64,000 nt of DNA from Vallicoccus soli. GTDB taxonomy: Bacteria; Actinomycetota; Actinomycetes; Motilibacterales; Motilibacteraceae. Location: assembly GCF_003594885.1 (NCBI RefSeq), contig NZ_QZEZ01000005.1, forward strand, positions 235,631 through 299,630, given 5' to 3'. The notes under the pieces are model-generated. The model was given only the letters and a program-made list of their open reading frames with translations. It did no database searches and was not told the origin of the DNA. The translations under genes and the position numbers were made by a program. How positions within the stretch are numbered: the stretch's first letter is position 1; each line of letters begins with the position of its first letter. Positions 26,636 through 35,060 of the stretch are shown here, one piece after another.

Positions 26636-27389
26636 GGACCTCGACCCCGTCGTCGGTGACGGCGATGGTGTGCTCGCTGTGCGCGGTCAGGCAGCCGGTC
26701 GCGCTGCGCAGGGTCCACCCGTCGGGGTCGGTGACGAGCTCGTCGGTGTCCGCCATGACCCACGGCTCGAGGGCGAGCAGCAGGCCGGGGCGCAGCCGGT
26801 AGCCGCGGCCCGGGCGGCCCGTGTTGGGCACGTGCGGGTCCTGGTGCATGGTCGAGCCGACGCCGTGCCCGCCGAACTCGGTGCTGACCGGGTAGCCGGC
26901 CGCGTGCAGGACGCTCCCGATGGCGTGCGAGACGTCGCCGAGGCGGACCCCGGGCCCCGCGGCGGCGATGCCCGCGGCGAGGGCGCGCTCGGTCGCGTCG
27001 ATGAGCGCCTCGCTCCCGGCGGGCCGGGCGGTGCCGACGACGAAGCTGACGGCCGCGTCCGCGACCACGCCGTGCAGGGACACGGCGAGGTCGAGGGTCA
27101 GCAGGTCGCCGTCGGCCAGCTCCCGGTCGTGCGGCAGCCCGTGCAGCACCGCGTCGCCCACGGAGGTGCAGACGTAGTGGCCGAAGGGGCCGCGGCCGAA
27201 GGAGGGCGCGTAGTCGACGTAGCAGGACTCGGCCCCGGCCTCGAGGACGGCGCGCTGCACCCAGCGGTCGACCTCGAGGAGGTTGGTGCCGACCGTGCAG
27301 CGGCTGCGGCACTCCTGCAGGACCCGGGCGACGAGCGCCCCCGCCGCCCGCGCGCGCGGCAGCTGGCTGCGGTCCAGGATCTCGATCAT
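26619..27389 (-). CDS. map: Type I methionine aminopeptidase
   Basis: The 256-residue enzyme removes N-terminal methionine from new proteins. The five metal ligands fit DLLTLDLAV, VVADAAVSF, the histidine in FGGHGVGST, ALEPW and HSEHTI. The substrate-side histidine is in HYVCTSVGDAVLHG. ATG 27389 is preceded by AAGGCGGG; a TTG at 27416 is less likely. Actinobacteria usually carry more than one map gene, and this one is divergent from an XRE regulator with shared direct repeats, suggesting it is a regulated copy rather than the housekeeping one. Confidence 0.92.
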   Translation of the reverse strand: MIEILDRSQLPRARAAGALVARVLQECRSRCTVGTNLLEVDRWVQRAVLEAGAESCYVDYAPSFGRGPFGHYVCTSVGDAVLHGLPHDRELADGDLLTLDLAVSLHGVVADAAVSFVVGTARPAGSEALIDATERALAAGIAAAGPGVRLGDVSHAIGSVLHAAGYPVSTEFGGHGVGSTMHQDPHVPNTGRPGRGYRLRPGLLLALEPWVMADTDELVTDPDGWTLRSATGCLTAHSEHTIAVTDDGVEVLTAAP

Positions 27390-27419
27390 GGGGTGCCCGC
27401 CTTCGGTCTGGGACAACGG

Positions 27420-27469
27420 TCCCGGTAAGACTATCCCGGTACGGGAGTCCCGGTACTACCATCCCGGCA
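27420..27469. promoter_or_regulatory. Four 14-bp-phased TCCCGGTA repeats between map and the XRE gene
   Basis: TCCCGGTA occurs at 27420, 27434 and 27448, with TCCCGGCA at 27462, every 14 bases exactly. The pair at 27434 also forms TCCCG-GTA-CGGGA. TACCAT (27457-27462), six bases before the XRE ATG, is a good leaderless -10 box. On the other strand TAGTCT (27433-27428) is a possible map -10 box. The repeats cover both, so a protein bound here would control both genes. Confidence 0.75.
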
Positions 27470-27753
27470 TGGTCAGGCTCCCGCTCACCCCCGCCGAGGT
27501 CGAGCGCGGCCGCCGCCTCGGCGCGCTCCTGCGCCGCGCGCGCGGCGACCGCCCGATGCTGCGGACCGCGCTCGACGCCAGCGTGTCGCCCGAGACCCTG
27601 CGCAAGATCGAGTCGGGGCGCGTCGCGACCCCCGCGTTCCCCACCGTCGCGGCGGTCGCCGAGGTGCTCGGGCTGTCCCTCGACGCGCTGTGGACGGAGG
27701 TCAACGCGCCCGAGGGCGGCACCGGCGCCCCCGGTGGGCGCCTGGCCTCCTAG
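27469..27753 (+). CDS. XRE-family helix-turn-helix regulator
   Basis: The 94-residue protein is essentially one HTH domain: ERGRRLGALLRRARGD, then SPETLRKIESGRVATPAFPT and VAAVAEVLGLSLDALW. No ligand or effector domain is present. The ATG is the transcription start if TACCAT six bases upstream is the -10 box. It probably binds the four TCCCGGTA repeats that overlap its own start and the map promoter, acting as autorepressor and regulator of map. It converges with the MarR gene 16 bases away. Confidence 0.88.
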   Translation: MVRLPLTPAEVERGRRLGALLRRARGDRPMLRTALDASVSPETLRKIESGRVATPAFPTVAAVAEVLGLSLDALWTEVNAPEGGTGAPGGRLAS

Positions 27754-27778
27754 GGCCGCCCGGACCGGGCTAGGCCCG
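27754..27778. terminator. Short GC hairpin between convergent XRE and MarR genes
   Basis: GGGCC, CCCGG, CCGGG and GGCCC are arranged as a nested hairpin beginning right after the XRE stop and reaching into the last MarR codons. It is weak evidence for termination. Confidence 0.35.
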
Positions 27779-28267
27779 CGGGTCCTCGAGGCGCGCGAGC
27801 CAGCGTCGCAGCAGGTCCTCGAGGAGCCGGCGGTCCTCGGCGGACAGCCCCTCGAGGAGGCGGTGCTCGTTGGCCATGTGCTCGGTGACGGCGGCGTCGA
27901 CGACCTCGACGCCGCGGGGGGTCAGGGCGACGACCCGCCCGCGGCCGTCGACGGGGCTCGGGCGGCGGACCACGAGCCCTGCGGCCTCCAGCCGGTCGAG
28001 CCGCTTGGTCGTGCCCCCGCTCGTGACCATCGTCGCGGCGGCGAGCGCGCCGGCCGAGCGCTCGTACGGGGGCCCGGCCCGGCGCAGCGCCGCCAGCACG
28101 TCGAAGTCGCCCTCGCCGAGGCCGTGCCGGCGGAAGACGGGGACGAGCTCGTCGGTGAGGGCGGCGGCGAGGCGGTGCAGCCGCCCGATCACCCCCTGGG
28201 GCGAGACGTCGAGGTCGGGGCGCTCGCGGGCCCACTCCGCCTGGATGCGGTCGACGCGGTCGCTCAT
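27770..28267 (-). CDS. MarR-family regulator
   Basis: The 165-residue protein has the winged-helix core of MarR: LGEGDFDVLAALRRAGPPYE, then TMVTSGGTTKRLDRLEAAGL and the wing RRPSPVDGRGRVVALTPRG. Long helices at each end form the dimer. TACTGT lies six bases before the ATG, so the message is probably leaderless. The divergent EamA exporter shares a palindromic operator with it, which suggests the regulator represses both until a small molecule releases it. Confidence 0.9.
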   Translation of the reverse strand: MSDRVDRIQAEWARERPDLDVSPQGVIGRLHRLAAALTDELVPVFRRHGLGEGDFDVLAALRRAGPPYERSAGALAAATMVTSGGTTKRLDRLEAAGLVVRRPSPVDGRGRVVALTPRGVEVVDAAVTEHMANEHRLLEGLSAEDRRLLEDLLRRWLARLEDPRA

Positions 28268-28273
28268 GCCTCG

Positions 28274-28319
28274 ACAGTACCTTCCCCGTCAGGTACTTTC
28301 GCTTCCGTGGAAGGTACCT
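28274..28319. promoter_or_regulatory. Shared MarR/EamA operator-promoter
   Basis: AGTACCT (28276-28282) and AGGTACT (28291-28297) form a perfect inverted repeat with an eight-base centre. Each arm contains part of a -10 box: TACTGT on the minus strand for marR and TACTTT on the plus strand for the EamA gene. A further palindrome, AGGTACCT (28312-28319), lies just after the EamA start. A bound dimer would block both leaderless promoters. Confidence 0.75.
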
Positions 28320-29386
28320 GGCGCTGGAGCGCCGTCGCCGCCGTCGCGCCGGTCACGTGGGGCGCCACCTACTACGTGACCGGCCAGGCCCTGCCGACCG
28401 GCAGCCCGCTCTGGGGCGCGGTCCTGCGCGCCGTCCCGGCCGGCCTGGTGCTGCTGGCCCTGCGGCGGCGCCTGCCCGCCGGGTCGTGGTGGTGGCGCTC
28501 CGCGGTCCTCGGCACCCTCAACACCGGCGCCTTCTTCGCGCTCGTGTACGTCGCCGCCCAGCTGCTGCCGACGAGCGTGGCCGCGACCGTCATGGCGACC
28601 TCGCCGCTCCTGCTGCTCCTGCTCGCCTGGCCGCTGCTCGGGCGCCGGCCCGCGGCGCTGCCGCTCGCCGGCGCGGGACTGGGGCTCGCGGGCGTCGCGC
28701 TCCTCGTCGGCGCCGGCACGGCCGCGCCCGACCCGCGCGGGGTCCTGGCCTCGGTCACCGCGCTGCTCATGGCCTCGCTCGGGTACGTGCTCGCCGCCCG
28801 GTGGGGCCGCGACCCCGCGCTCGTCGCGCCGGACGTCCTGTCCGGGACCGCGTGGCAGCTGCTGGCGGGCGGCCTGGCGCTCGTGCCCGCCGCCGCCGTC
28901 GTCGAGGGCGCCCCGCCCGCGCTCGACGCTCCTGCGGTCGCCGGCTTCGCCTTCGTCTCCCTGGTGGCGACCGCCCTGGCCTTCTCGTGCTGGTTCGCGG
29001 GCCTGGCGCGGCTGGACCCCGGCACCGTCGGGCTGCTCGGCCTGCTCAACCCCCTCACGGGGGTCGCCCTCGGCACCGCCCTGGCGGGGGAGCGCCTCGG
29101 GCCCGCGCAGGGGGTCGGCGTGCTGCTCGTGCTCGCCGGCGTGCTCGCGGGGCAGCCCGCGGCGGCCCGCTACGCCAGGCGCCGTCCGTCGCGGTCGAGC
29201 CGCACGGCGACCGGCTCGCCGCCGAACCGCAGGCCCTCGACCTCGAGCGCACCCACGGGCGACGGCGCGAGCGGTTCCACGCCGAGCGTGCCGGCGGGGG
29301 CGTCCGGCCGCAGCCCGAGCACCGCGCCGAGGACGGCGACCCCCGCCGCGGCCGACCACGCCTGCGGGCGGCAGGCCGCCGGGTAG
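28307..29386 (+). CDS. EamA-family (DMT) exporter with an unusual antisense-derived tail
   Basis: Residues 1-285 form ten membrane spans in two EamA repeats, starting WSAVAAVAPVTWGATYYVTG; family members export amino acids, bases or drugs. About residue 290 onward, the frame runs for 217 bases over the opposite-strand debranching gene, adding about 70 Arg/Ser/Thr/Pro-rich residues with no membrane character. The normal family length is close to 300, so the tail is probably the result of a lost stop codon. Start GTG 28307 lies seven bases after TACTTT. Likely repressed by the divergent MarR protein. Confidence 0.82.
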   Translation: MEGTWRWSAVAAVAPVTWGATYYVTGQALPTGSPLWGAVLRAVPAGLVLLALRRRLPAGSWWWRSAVLGTLNTGAFFALVYVAAQLLPTSVAATVMATSPLLLLLLAWPLLGRRPAALPLAGAGLGLAGVALLVGAGTAAPDPRGVLASVTALLMASLGYVLAARWGRDPALVAPDVLSGTAWQLLAGGLALVPAAAVVEGAPPALDAPAVAGFAFVSLVATALAFSCWFAGLARLDPGTVGLLGLLNPLTGVALGTALAGERLGPAQGVGVLLVLAGVLAGQPAAARYARRRPSRSSRTATGSPPNRRPSTSSAPTGDGASGSTPSVPAGASGRSPSTAPRTATPAAADHACGRQAAG

Positions 29387-31230
29387 GGGACCGGGCGCGG
29401 GACGTCCGCGCGCGCGTCCCCGCCGAACAGCTCGGGCAGGCGGTGGTCGAACGCCTCGCCCGCCGCGAGGAGCGCGTCGACGACCAGGGCCGCCTCGGCG
29501 GAGCGCCCCGCGCGCGCCAGCCCGGTCAGCACGATGGCGGTGTCGTGCGGCCACACCGACCCGCCGTGGTAGCTCAACGGCGCGAAGCCGCCCGACCCGG
29601 AGGCGAGGGTGCGGACGCCGTACCCGCTGAGCATCCGCGGCGACACGAGGCGCTGAGCCAGGACAGCGCTCTCCCGCTCGTCGAGGAGCCCTGTGCCGAG
29701 CAGGTGCCCGACGTTCGAGGTGAGGGTGTCGACCGGGCGCCCGTCGGCGTCGAGGGCGATCGCCGGGTACGGCCCCTCCTCGTCCTCGACCCAGAAGCGC
29801 GCGCGGAAGCGGGCCGCGAGGTCGTCGGCCCAGGCGCGCCAGCGGTCCGCGCCCGCCCGGCCGTGCGCCGCGAGCAGCGCGGCACCGCCGACGGCCGCCT
29901 CGTAGGCGTACCCCTGCACCTCGCACAGCGCGATGGGGGCGCGGGCGAGCGAGCCGTCGCGCCAGCGCACCGAGTCGCCCGAGTCCTTCCAGCCCTGGTT
30001 GGACAGGCCGCTGCCCGTGCGGTCCACGTAGTGCAGGAAGCCGTCCCCGCCGCCCCCGTGCTCGACCATCCACTCCAGCGCGGCCTCCGCCGCCGGCAGC
30101 AGCGCCTCGACCTGCGCCGCCGGCATGCCCCACCGCCAGGCGTCGTGCAGGAGGCACACCCACAGCGGGGTGGCGTCGACCGTCCCGTAGTACACCGGCG
30201 GCAGGCTCAGCACCGCCCCCTCGTGGTCGCCGACGACCTCGAAGGTGCCGGCGCGGACCTCGTGGAGCACCTTGCCCGGCTCCTCCGCGGTGGCCCCGTC
30301 CACCCGCCGGCCCTGCCGTGCCGCGAGCACGCGCAGCGTGGACGCGGCGAGGCCGGTGCCCAGCGGGAGCAGCATGCGGGCCGCCCACAGCGAGTCGCGG
30401 CCGAAGAGCGTGAAGAACCACGGCGCCCCTGCGGCGAGGAACGCCTCGTGCGGCGCGTCGACGGGGGCCATGCGCAGCCCGGCCAGGTCGTCGAGCGAGC
30501 GCGCGAGCAGCGGGGCGAGGCGGCTGTCGTCCGCGCGCACCCGGGGCACCGACCACTCCGGCGCGGGCGAGGCCGGCGCCGTCACCACCGCGCCGGGGTC
30601 CTCGGCGGTGACGGCCCAGCGCAGCAGGGCCTCGCCGCGGGCCGGGAGGCGCACCGCCCAGGTCGCGGTGCCCGCCGCGCCGTCGACCTGCGCCCCGGGG
30701 GCCTCGAGGGCGACGCGGGCGCCGTCGCGCTCCCAGGCCAGCCCGGGGCCGGGGGAGCGCAGCTCCTCGCGGCGGCCGCCCTGCTTCACGACCTCCATCG
30801 GGGACAGGTCGCAGGCCACGGCGAGCGCCACCTCCGTGACGACCTCCCGGGCCGCCGTGCTGCGCAGCAGCACCTCCTCCTCCACCCGCCCCGGGCGCAC
30901 GCGCCGTCGGCGCTCGACCCGCACCGTGGGGTCCGGGCCGGGGTCGCCGAGCCGGCGGGCGAGCGCGACGAAGAGCACGTCGTCGGCGGCGTACGGGACC
31001 GTGGCCACGTGCTCGGCCTCCTCCCCGTCGAGGAGCAGGACCGCCCGCGAGAGCACCCGCAGGTCACCGTGGTACGCGCCCTGGGCGCCGGAGGCCCGCA
31101 CCTGCCCGTCCGCAGCGCTCCACACCTGCGTGGGCGCGCGCAGCGCGGCCACGAGGTCGTGCAGGAGCGGCTGGAGCGGTCGCTCCACGGCGGTGCCGGC
31201 GGCGGGCGGGCGGGCGTCGAGGTCGGGCAC
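29170..31230 (-). CDS. Glycogen-debranching-type amylo-alpha-1,6-glucosidase
   Basis: The 686-residue protein has an N-terminal beta-sandwich domain (GDE_N_bis type, about 25-220, DLRVLSRAVLLLDG) and a C-terminal alpha/alpha toroid (about 290-660). Family landmarks in the toroid are PWFFTLFGRDSLWAARML, HEVRAGTFEVVGDHEG and YHGGSVWPHDTAIVLTGLAR, which hold the expected acid residues. It would cleave alpha-1,6 or related glucosidic bonds in the cytoplasm. GTG 31230 has GGAGGACCC directly upstream. Its probable -35 box TTGATC sits in LacI operator O1, so it shares control with the divergent sugar transporter. Confidence 0.88.
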   Translation of the reverse strand: MPDLDARPPAAGTAVERPLQPLLHDLVAALRAPTQVWSAADGQVRASGAQGAYHGDLRVLSRAVLLLDGEEAEHVATVPYAADDVLFVALARRLGDPGPDPTVRVERRRRVRPGRVEEEVLLRSTAAREVVTEVALAVACDLSPMEVVKQGGRREELRSPGPGLAWERDGARVALEAPGAQVDGAAGTATWAVRLPARGEALLRWAVTAEDPGAVVTAPASPAPEWSVPRVRADDSRLAPLLARSLDDLAGLRMAPVDAPHEAFLAAGAPWFFTLFGRDSLWAARMLLPLGTGLAASTLRVLAARQGRRVDGATAEEPGKVLHEVRAGTFEVVGDHEGAVLSLPPVYYGTVDATPLWVCLLHDAWRWGMPAAQVEALLPAAEAALEWMVEHGGGGDGFLHYVDRTGSGLSNQGWKDSGDSVRWRDGSLARAPIALCEVQGYAYEAAVGGAALLAAHGRAGADRWRAWADDLAARFRARFWVEDEEGPYPAIALDADGRPVDTLTSNVGHLLGTGLLDERESAVLAQRLVSPRMLSGYGVRTLASGSGGFAPLSYHGGSVWPHDTAIVLTGLARAGRSAEAALVVDALLAAGEAFDHRLPELFGGDARADVPRPVPYPAACRPQAWSAAAGVAVLGAVLGLRPDAPAGTLGVEPLAPSPVGALEVEGLRFGGEPVAVRLDRDGRRLA

Positions 31231-31394
31231 GGGTCCTCCGGGGCGTCGGGGCTGGTGGTCGGCTGGTCCTGCGGGCCGGGCGTCGCTGCAGCGCGCGGCG
31301 GGCGGCTGCGGGGCGGCTGGGGCGTCCCCCACGGCGGCCCGAGCGGCTCCTGCTTGACAGCCGTGCGGGGCTGGCGTCACCGTAGCCCTACCCC

Positions 31395-31440
31395 TTTGAT
31401 CGATCAAACGCCACCGCTCGCCAGCGTTTGATCGATCAAG
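31395..31440. promoter_or_regulatory. Twin LacI operators O1 and O2
   Basis: O1 is the 14-bp palindrome TTTGATCGATCAAA (31395-31408). O2 holds TTGATCGATCAA (31428-31439). Their centres are 32 bp apart, three helical turns, so two dimers could bind the same DNA face. On the minus strand TTGATC (31407-31402) and TACGGT (31384-31379) are 17 bases apart and form a promoter for the debranching gene, with its -35 box inside O1. O2 lies just before the LacI gene. Confidence 0.85.
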
Positions 31441-31472
31441 GCAGGCGTCGAGGAGGACGAGGAGGTGGGCCG

Positions 31473-32552
31473 GTGAGCCAGGGGACGGCGCCCGGGCGGG
31501 CGACGCTGCAGAGCGTCGCGCGGGCGGCACGAGTGTCGCGCCAGACCGTGAGCAACGCGCTCAACGCGCCGCACGTGGTCTCCCCGGAGACCCTGCAGCG
31601 GGTGCTCGCCGCGGTGGACGAGCTCGGCTACCGCCCCTCCCGCGCGGCCCGCCAGCTGCGCACCCGCCGCTCGCACACCCTCGCGATGCGGCTGGACCCG
31701 TTCCGCGACGGGGTGAACGGCTCGGTGCTCGACCGCTTCCTGCACGCCCTCGTCGAGGGGGCGCAGGGGGCCGGCTACCGGGTCCTGCTCTTCACCGCGG
31801 AGGACGACGCCGGCGAGCTCGAGCGCTACGCCGAGCTCCTCGAGGCCTCCGACGTGGACGGCTTCGTGCTCACCGGGACGCACGCCGGCGACCCCCGGTC
31901 GGGCTGGCTCGCCGAGCGGGGGGTCCCGCACTCGGCCTTCGGTCGGCCCTGGGACGACCCGGCGGCGCCGCTGCCCGACGCCGAGCGGGGGGCCGGCTGC
32001 TGGGTCGACGTCGACGGGGCGGTGGGCACCCGTGCCGCGGTGGGGCACCTCGTGGCGAGCGGGCACCGGCGCATCGCCTTCGTCGGCTGGCCCGCCGGGT
32101 CCGGCTCGGGCGACCTGCGGCGCTCCGGCTGGCGCGAGGCCTGCGCGGAGCGGGGCCTCGAGCTCCCCGACCACTACGACGTCGCGGTGCCCGACGGCGT
32201 GGACGCGGGTCGTGCCTCGGCAAGCGCTCTCCTGACGAGCGCCCTCCCGCCGACCGCCATCGTCTGCGCCAGCGACTCGCTCGCCCTGGGGGTGCTCGCG
32301 GTGGCCGCCGAGGCGGAGGGGGCGGGCGGCCTCGGCGAGGGCACCCCCGCGACGGCCGTCGTCGGCTTCGACGACACCCCCGCCGCCGCCGCGGTCGGCC
32401 TCACCAGCGTCGCCCAGCCGCTCGCCGAGGCGGCCCGCACCTGCCTGGACCAGCTCCTCGCCCAGCTCGACGAGGGCGCCAGCCCCTGCCCGCCGCGGCT
32501 GCTGCCGCCCGAGCTCGTCGTGCGCCGGTCGACCCGGGGTGCGCGCCCCTGA
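31473..32552 (+). CDS. LacI-family transcriptional regulator
   Basis: The 359-residue protein has a canonical LacI HTH (TLQSVARAARVSRQTVSNAL, residues about 10-29) with the hinge helix at PSRAARQLRT. A periplasmic-binding-like sugar domain follows (about 65-350, with FVLTGTHAGDPR and IVCASDSLALGVL). GTG 31473 has GGAGG ten bases upstream; the longer frame from 31428 starts inside O2. It most likely binds O1 and O2 and answers to a glucose-containing oligosaccharide, given the debranching enzyme on one side and the sugar importer on the other. Confidence 0.92.
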   Translation: MSQGTAPGRATLQSVARAARVSRQTVSNALNAPHVVSPETLQRVLAAVDELGYRPSRAARQLRTRRSHTLAMRLDPFRDGVNGSVLDRFLHALVEGAQGAGYRVLLFTAEDDAGELERYAELLEASDVDGFVLTGTHAGDPRSGWLAERGVPHSAFGRPWDDPAAPLPDAERGAGCWVDVDGAVGTRAAVGHLVASGHRRIAFVGWPAGSGSGDLRRSGWREACAERGLELPDHYDVAVPDGVDAGRASASALLTSALPPTAIVCASDSLALGVLAVAAEAEGAGGLGEGTPATAVVGFDDTPAAAAVGLTSVAQPLAEAARTCLDQLLAQLDEGASPCPPRLLPPELVVRRSTRGARP

Positions 32553-32635
32553 CGACCGGCAACCCGCCGCAGCACCGCACCGACCACCCTGCCGGGCCCC
32601 GGCCCCGCACCCACGTCCCAGCACCGGAGGACCCC

Positions 32636-33886
32636 ATGACCGCACACCGCCGTGCCCTCGCCGCCGCCGCGACCGCCACCGCCCTGACCCTCGGGCTGAC
32701 CGCCTGCGGCGGAGGGAGCGGCTTCGAGGACGAGGGGTCGGGGTCGGAGGCGCAGCAGACCGGCCCCGCGACCCTGCAGGTGCTCATCGCCTCGAGCGGC
32801 GACGCCGAGACGCAGGCCGTGCAGTCCGCCGCCGACGCGTGGGCCCAGGAGACCGGCAACGAGGTCGAGGTCGTCGTCGCGCAGGACCTGCCGCAGCAGC
32901 TCGCCCAGGGCTTCGCGGGCGGCAACCCGCCGGACGTGTTCTACGTCGACGCGGGCCGCTTCGCCGACCTGGCCGAGGCCGGGTCGCTCGAGCCGTACGT
33001 CGACCAGGTCGAGGACGCCGACGACTTCTACCCGACCCTGCGCGAGGCCTTCACGTACGAGGACGAGGAGTACTGCCTGCCGAAGGACTTCTCCACCCTC
33101 GCGCTGCAGATCCGGGAGGACGCCTGGCAGCGGGCCGGGCTCACCGACGCCGACGTGCCGACCACGTGGGACGAGCTGCGCACGGTGGCCCAGCGGCTGA
33201 CCACCGGCGGGCAGACGGGCCTGGCGATCGGCGACACCCGGGACCGGATCGGCGCTTTCCTCGTGCAGAACGGCGGATGGGTCCTCGGCGACGACGGGCA
33301 GGTCACCGCCGACAGCCCGGAGAACGTCGAGGCGCTCGGCTACGTCAGGGAGCTCCTCGACGCGGGCGTCGCGAAGTACCCGTCGCAGCTCGACGCGGGC
33401 TGGGGCGGCGAGGCGTTCGGCACCGGTGGGGCGGCCATGACCATCGAGGGCAACTGGATCCGCGGCGCCATGGCCAACGACTACCCCGACGTGGAGTACC
33501 GCGTCGTGGAGCTGCCGGCGGGGCCCGCGGGCAAGGGCACCCTGCAGTTCACCCAGTGCTACGGGGTCGCGGCCGCCTCCGACGCCAAGGAGCAGGCGGT
33601 CTCGCTCGTCGAGTCGCTGACGAGCACCGAGCAGCAGCTCGCCAACGCGGAGGCGTACGGCGTCATGCCGTCGCGGGAGTCCGCGCGCGCGGAGTACGTC
33701 GAGCAGTTCCCGCAGGACGCGCCCTTCCTCGCCGGCTCGGAGTACGGCCAGGGCCCGGTCAACGCCCCGGGCGTGGAGAGCGTGCTCCTCGACTTCGACT
33801 CGGCGCTGCAGCAGCTGCCGGGCGCCGAGCCGCAGCAGGTGCTGCAGCAGCTGCAGGCCAACCTCGAGTCCGTCGTGGGGGAGTGA
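32636..33886 (+). CDS. Sugar ABC transporter substrate-binding lipoprotein
   Basis: The 416-residue family-1 solute-binding protein has a lipoprotein signal ending in LTACGGG. Its mature fold is MalE-like: LAQGFAGGNPPDVFYVDAGRF, LPKDFSTLALQIREDAWQRAG, AMTIEGNWI and FTQCYGVAA. It captures an oligosaccharide outside the cell for the two permeases that follow. An 83-base gap with CACCGGAGGACCCC leads into the ATG. The LacI gene upstream and debranching enzyme nearby suggest an alpha-glucoside ligand; this is inference. Confidence 0.9.
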   Translation: MTAHRRALAAAATATALTLGLTACGGGSGFEDEGSGSEAQQTGPATLQVLIASSGDAETQAVQSAADAWAQETGNEVEVVVAQDLPQQLAQGFAGGNPPDVFYVDAGRFADLAEAGSLEPYVDQVEDADDFYPTLREAFTYEDEEYCLPKDFSTLALQIREDAWQRAGLTDADVPTTWDELRTVAQRLTTGGQTGLAIGDTRDRIGAFLVQNGGWVLGDDGQVTADSPENVEALGYVRELLDAGVAKYPSQLDAGWGGEAFGTGGAAMTIEGNWIRGAMANDYPDVEYRVVELPAGPAGKGTLQFTQCYGVAAASDAKEQAVSLVESLTSTEQQLANAEAYGVMPSRESARAEYVEQFPQDAPFLAGSEYGQGPVNAPGVESVLLDFDSALQQLPGAEPQQVLQQLQANLESVVGE

Positions 33887-33887
33887 C

Positions 33888-35060
33888 GTGACCGTCGTCC
33901 CGCCCGGTGCGGCGCGGGCCGGGGGTGCGGCCCCGGCCGCGCCGCCGCCCGCGCCCCGGACCCCCCGCCGTAGCGGCCGCACGCAGCGGGCCCAGCGCGA
34001 GGTCGCCGGCTGGTCGTTGGCGGCACCCGCGATGGGGATCCTCGGGCTGTTCCTGCTCCTGCCCATCCTCATGGCGCTCTGGGTGAGCCTCACGTCGTGG
34101 GACGGGCAGGGGAGTCCCTTCACCGGCGACGTCGGCTTCGTGGGCCTGGACAACTACAGCCGCCTCTTCCTCCAGGACGGCCTCGTCCGGCGCGACTTCA
34201 TGACGAGCCTGCGCAACAACGCCTGGTACGTCCTGCTGGTCGTCCCGCTGCAGACGGTCTTCGCGCTGGCGCTGGCGCTGCTGCTCAACCAGCGCCTGCG
34301 CGGGCGCGGGTTCTTCCGGACCGCGTTCTACTTCCCGTCCGTGACCAGCTCGGTCGCCATCAGCCTGGTCTTCCTCTTCCTCTTCACCGGGTCCGGCACG
34401 GTGAACGCCCTGCTCGGCCTCGTGGGGGTGGACGGGCCGACCTGGTTCGCGGACCCCCGCGGGACCGTCCACCTGTTGGGTGACGCGCTCGGGCTGTGGG
34501 ACGCGGGGTCCCCGCCGTCCTGGCTGGCCGGCACCACCGTCGGCGGCCTGAGCCTCTGGGAGTGGGTCGCGGGGCCGAGCGTGGCGCTCTGCGCGATCAT
34601 CGCCCTCGTCGTCTGGACGACCACCGGCACGTTCATGCTCATGTTCCTCGCCGCCCTGCAGGACCTGCCGCACGACGTCACCGAGGCCGCGCTCGTCGAC
34701 GGCACCAACCGCTGGCAGCGCTTCCGGCACGTGGTCCTGCCGCAGCTGCGGCCCACGCTGTTCCTCGTCCTGACCCTGGGGCTCATCGGCACCTGGCAGG
34801 TGTTCGACCAGGTGTACGTCATGAGCCAGGGCAACCCGGCGAAGACCACGCTCACGCCGGCGTTCCTGTCCTACCTGTACTCGTTCCGCCAGAACGAGTG
34901 GGGCCTCGGCGCGGCGATGGCCTTCGTCCTCTTCGTCATCATCATCGTGCTCACGGCGCTGCAGCGCTTCGTCATGCGCGACCGGGACGACGTGCGCGAG
35001 CGCCGCGAGCTGCGCGCCCAGCGCCGTGCGGGGCGCCGCACCCAGGGGGCTGCGCGATGA
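33888..35060 (+). CDS. Sugar ABC transporter permease, MalF/UgpA-like
   Basis: The 390-residue permease has six to seven membrane spans and the EAA loop DVTEAALVDGTNRWQRFRHVVLPQLRP that contacts the ATPase. The N-terminal 35 residues are Ala/Pro/Arg-rich. An insert between spans, about residues 170-220, carries GVDGPTWFADPRG. The gene follows the binding-protein stop by one base and overlaps the next permease by four (ATGA). No ATPase gene is present; such importers in actinobacteria usually borrow a shared MsiK-like ATPase. Confidence 0.9.
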   Translation: MTVVPPGAARAGGAAPAAPPPAPRTPRRSGRTQRAQREVAGWSLAAPAMGILGLFLLLPILMALWVSLTSWDGQGSPFTGDVGFVGLDNYSRLFLQDGLVRRDFMTSLRNNAWYVLLVVPLQTVFALALALLLNQRLRGRGFFRTAFYFPSVTSSVAISLVFLFLFTGSGTVNALLGLVGVDGPTWFADPRGTVHLLGDALGLWDAGSPPSWLAGTTVGGLSLWEWVAGPSVALCAIIALVVWTTTGTFMLMFLAALQDLPHDVTEAALVDGTNRWQRFRHVVLPQLRPTLFLVLTLGLIGTWQVFDQVYVMSQGNPAKTTLTPAFLSYLYSFRQNEWGLGAAMAFVLFVIIIVLTALQRFVMRDRDDVRERRELRAQRRAGRRTQGAAR

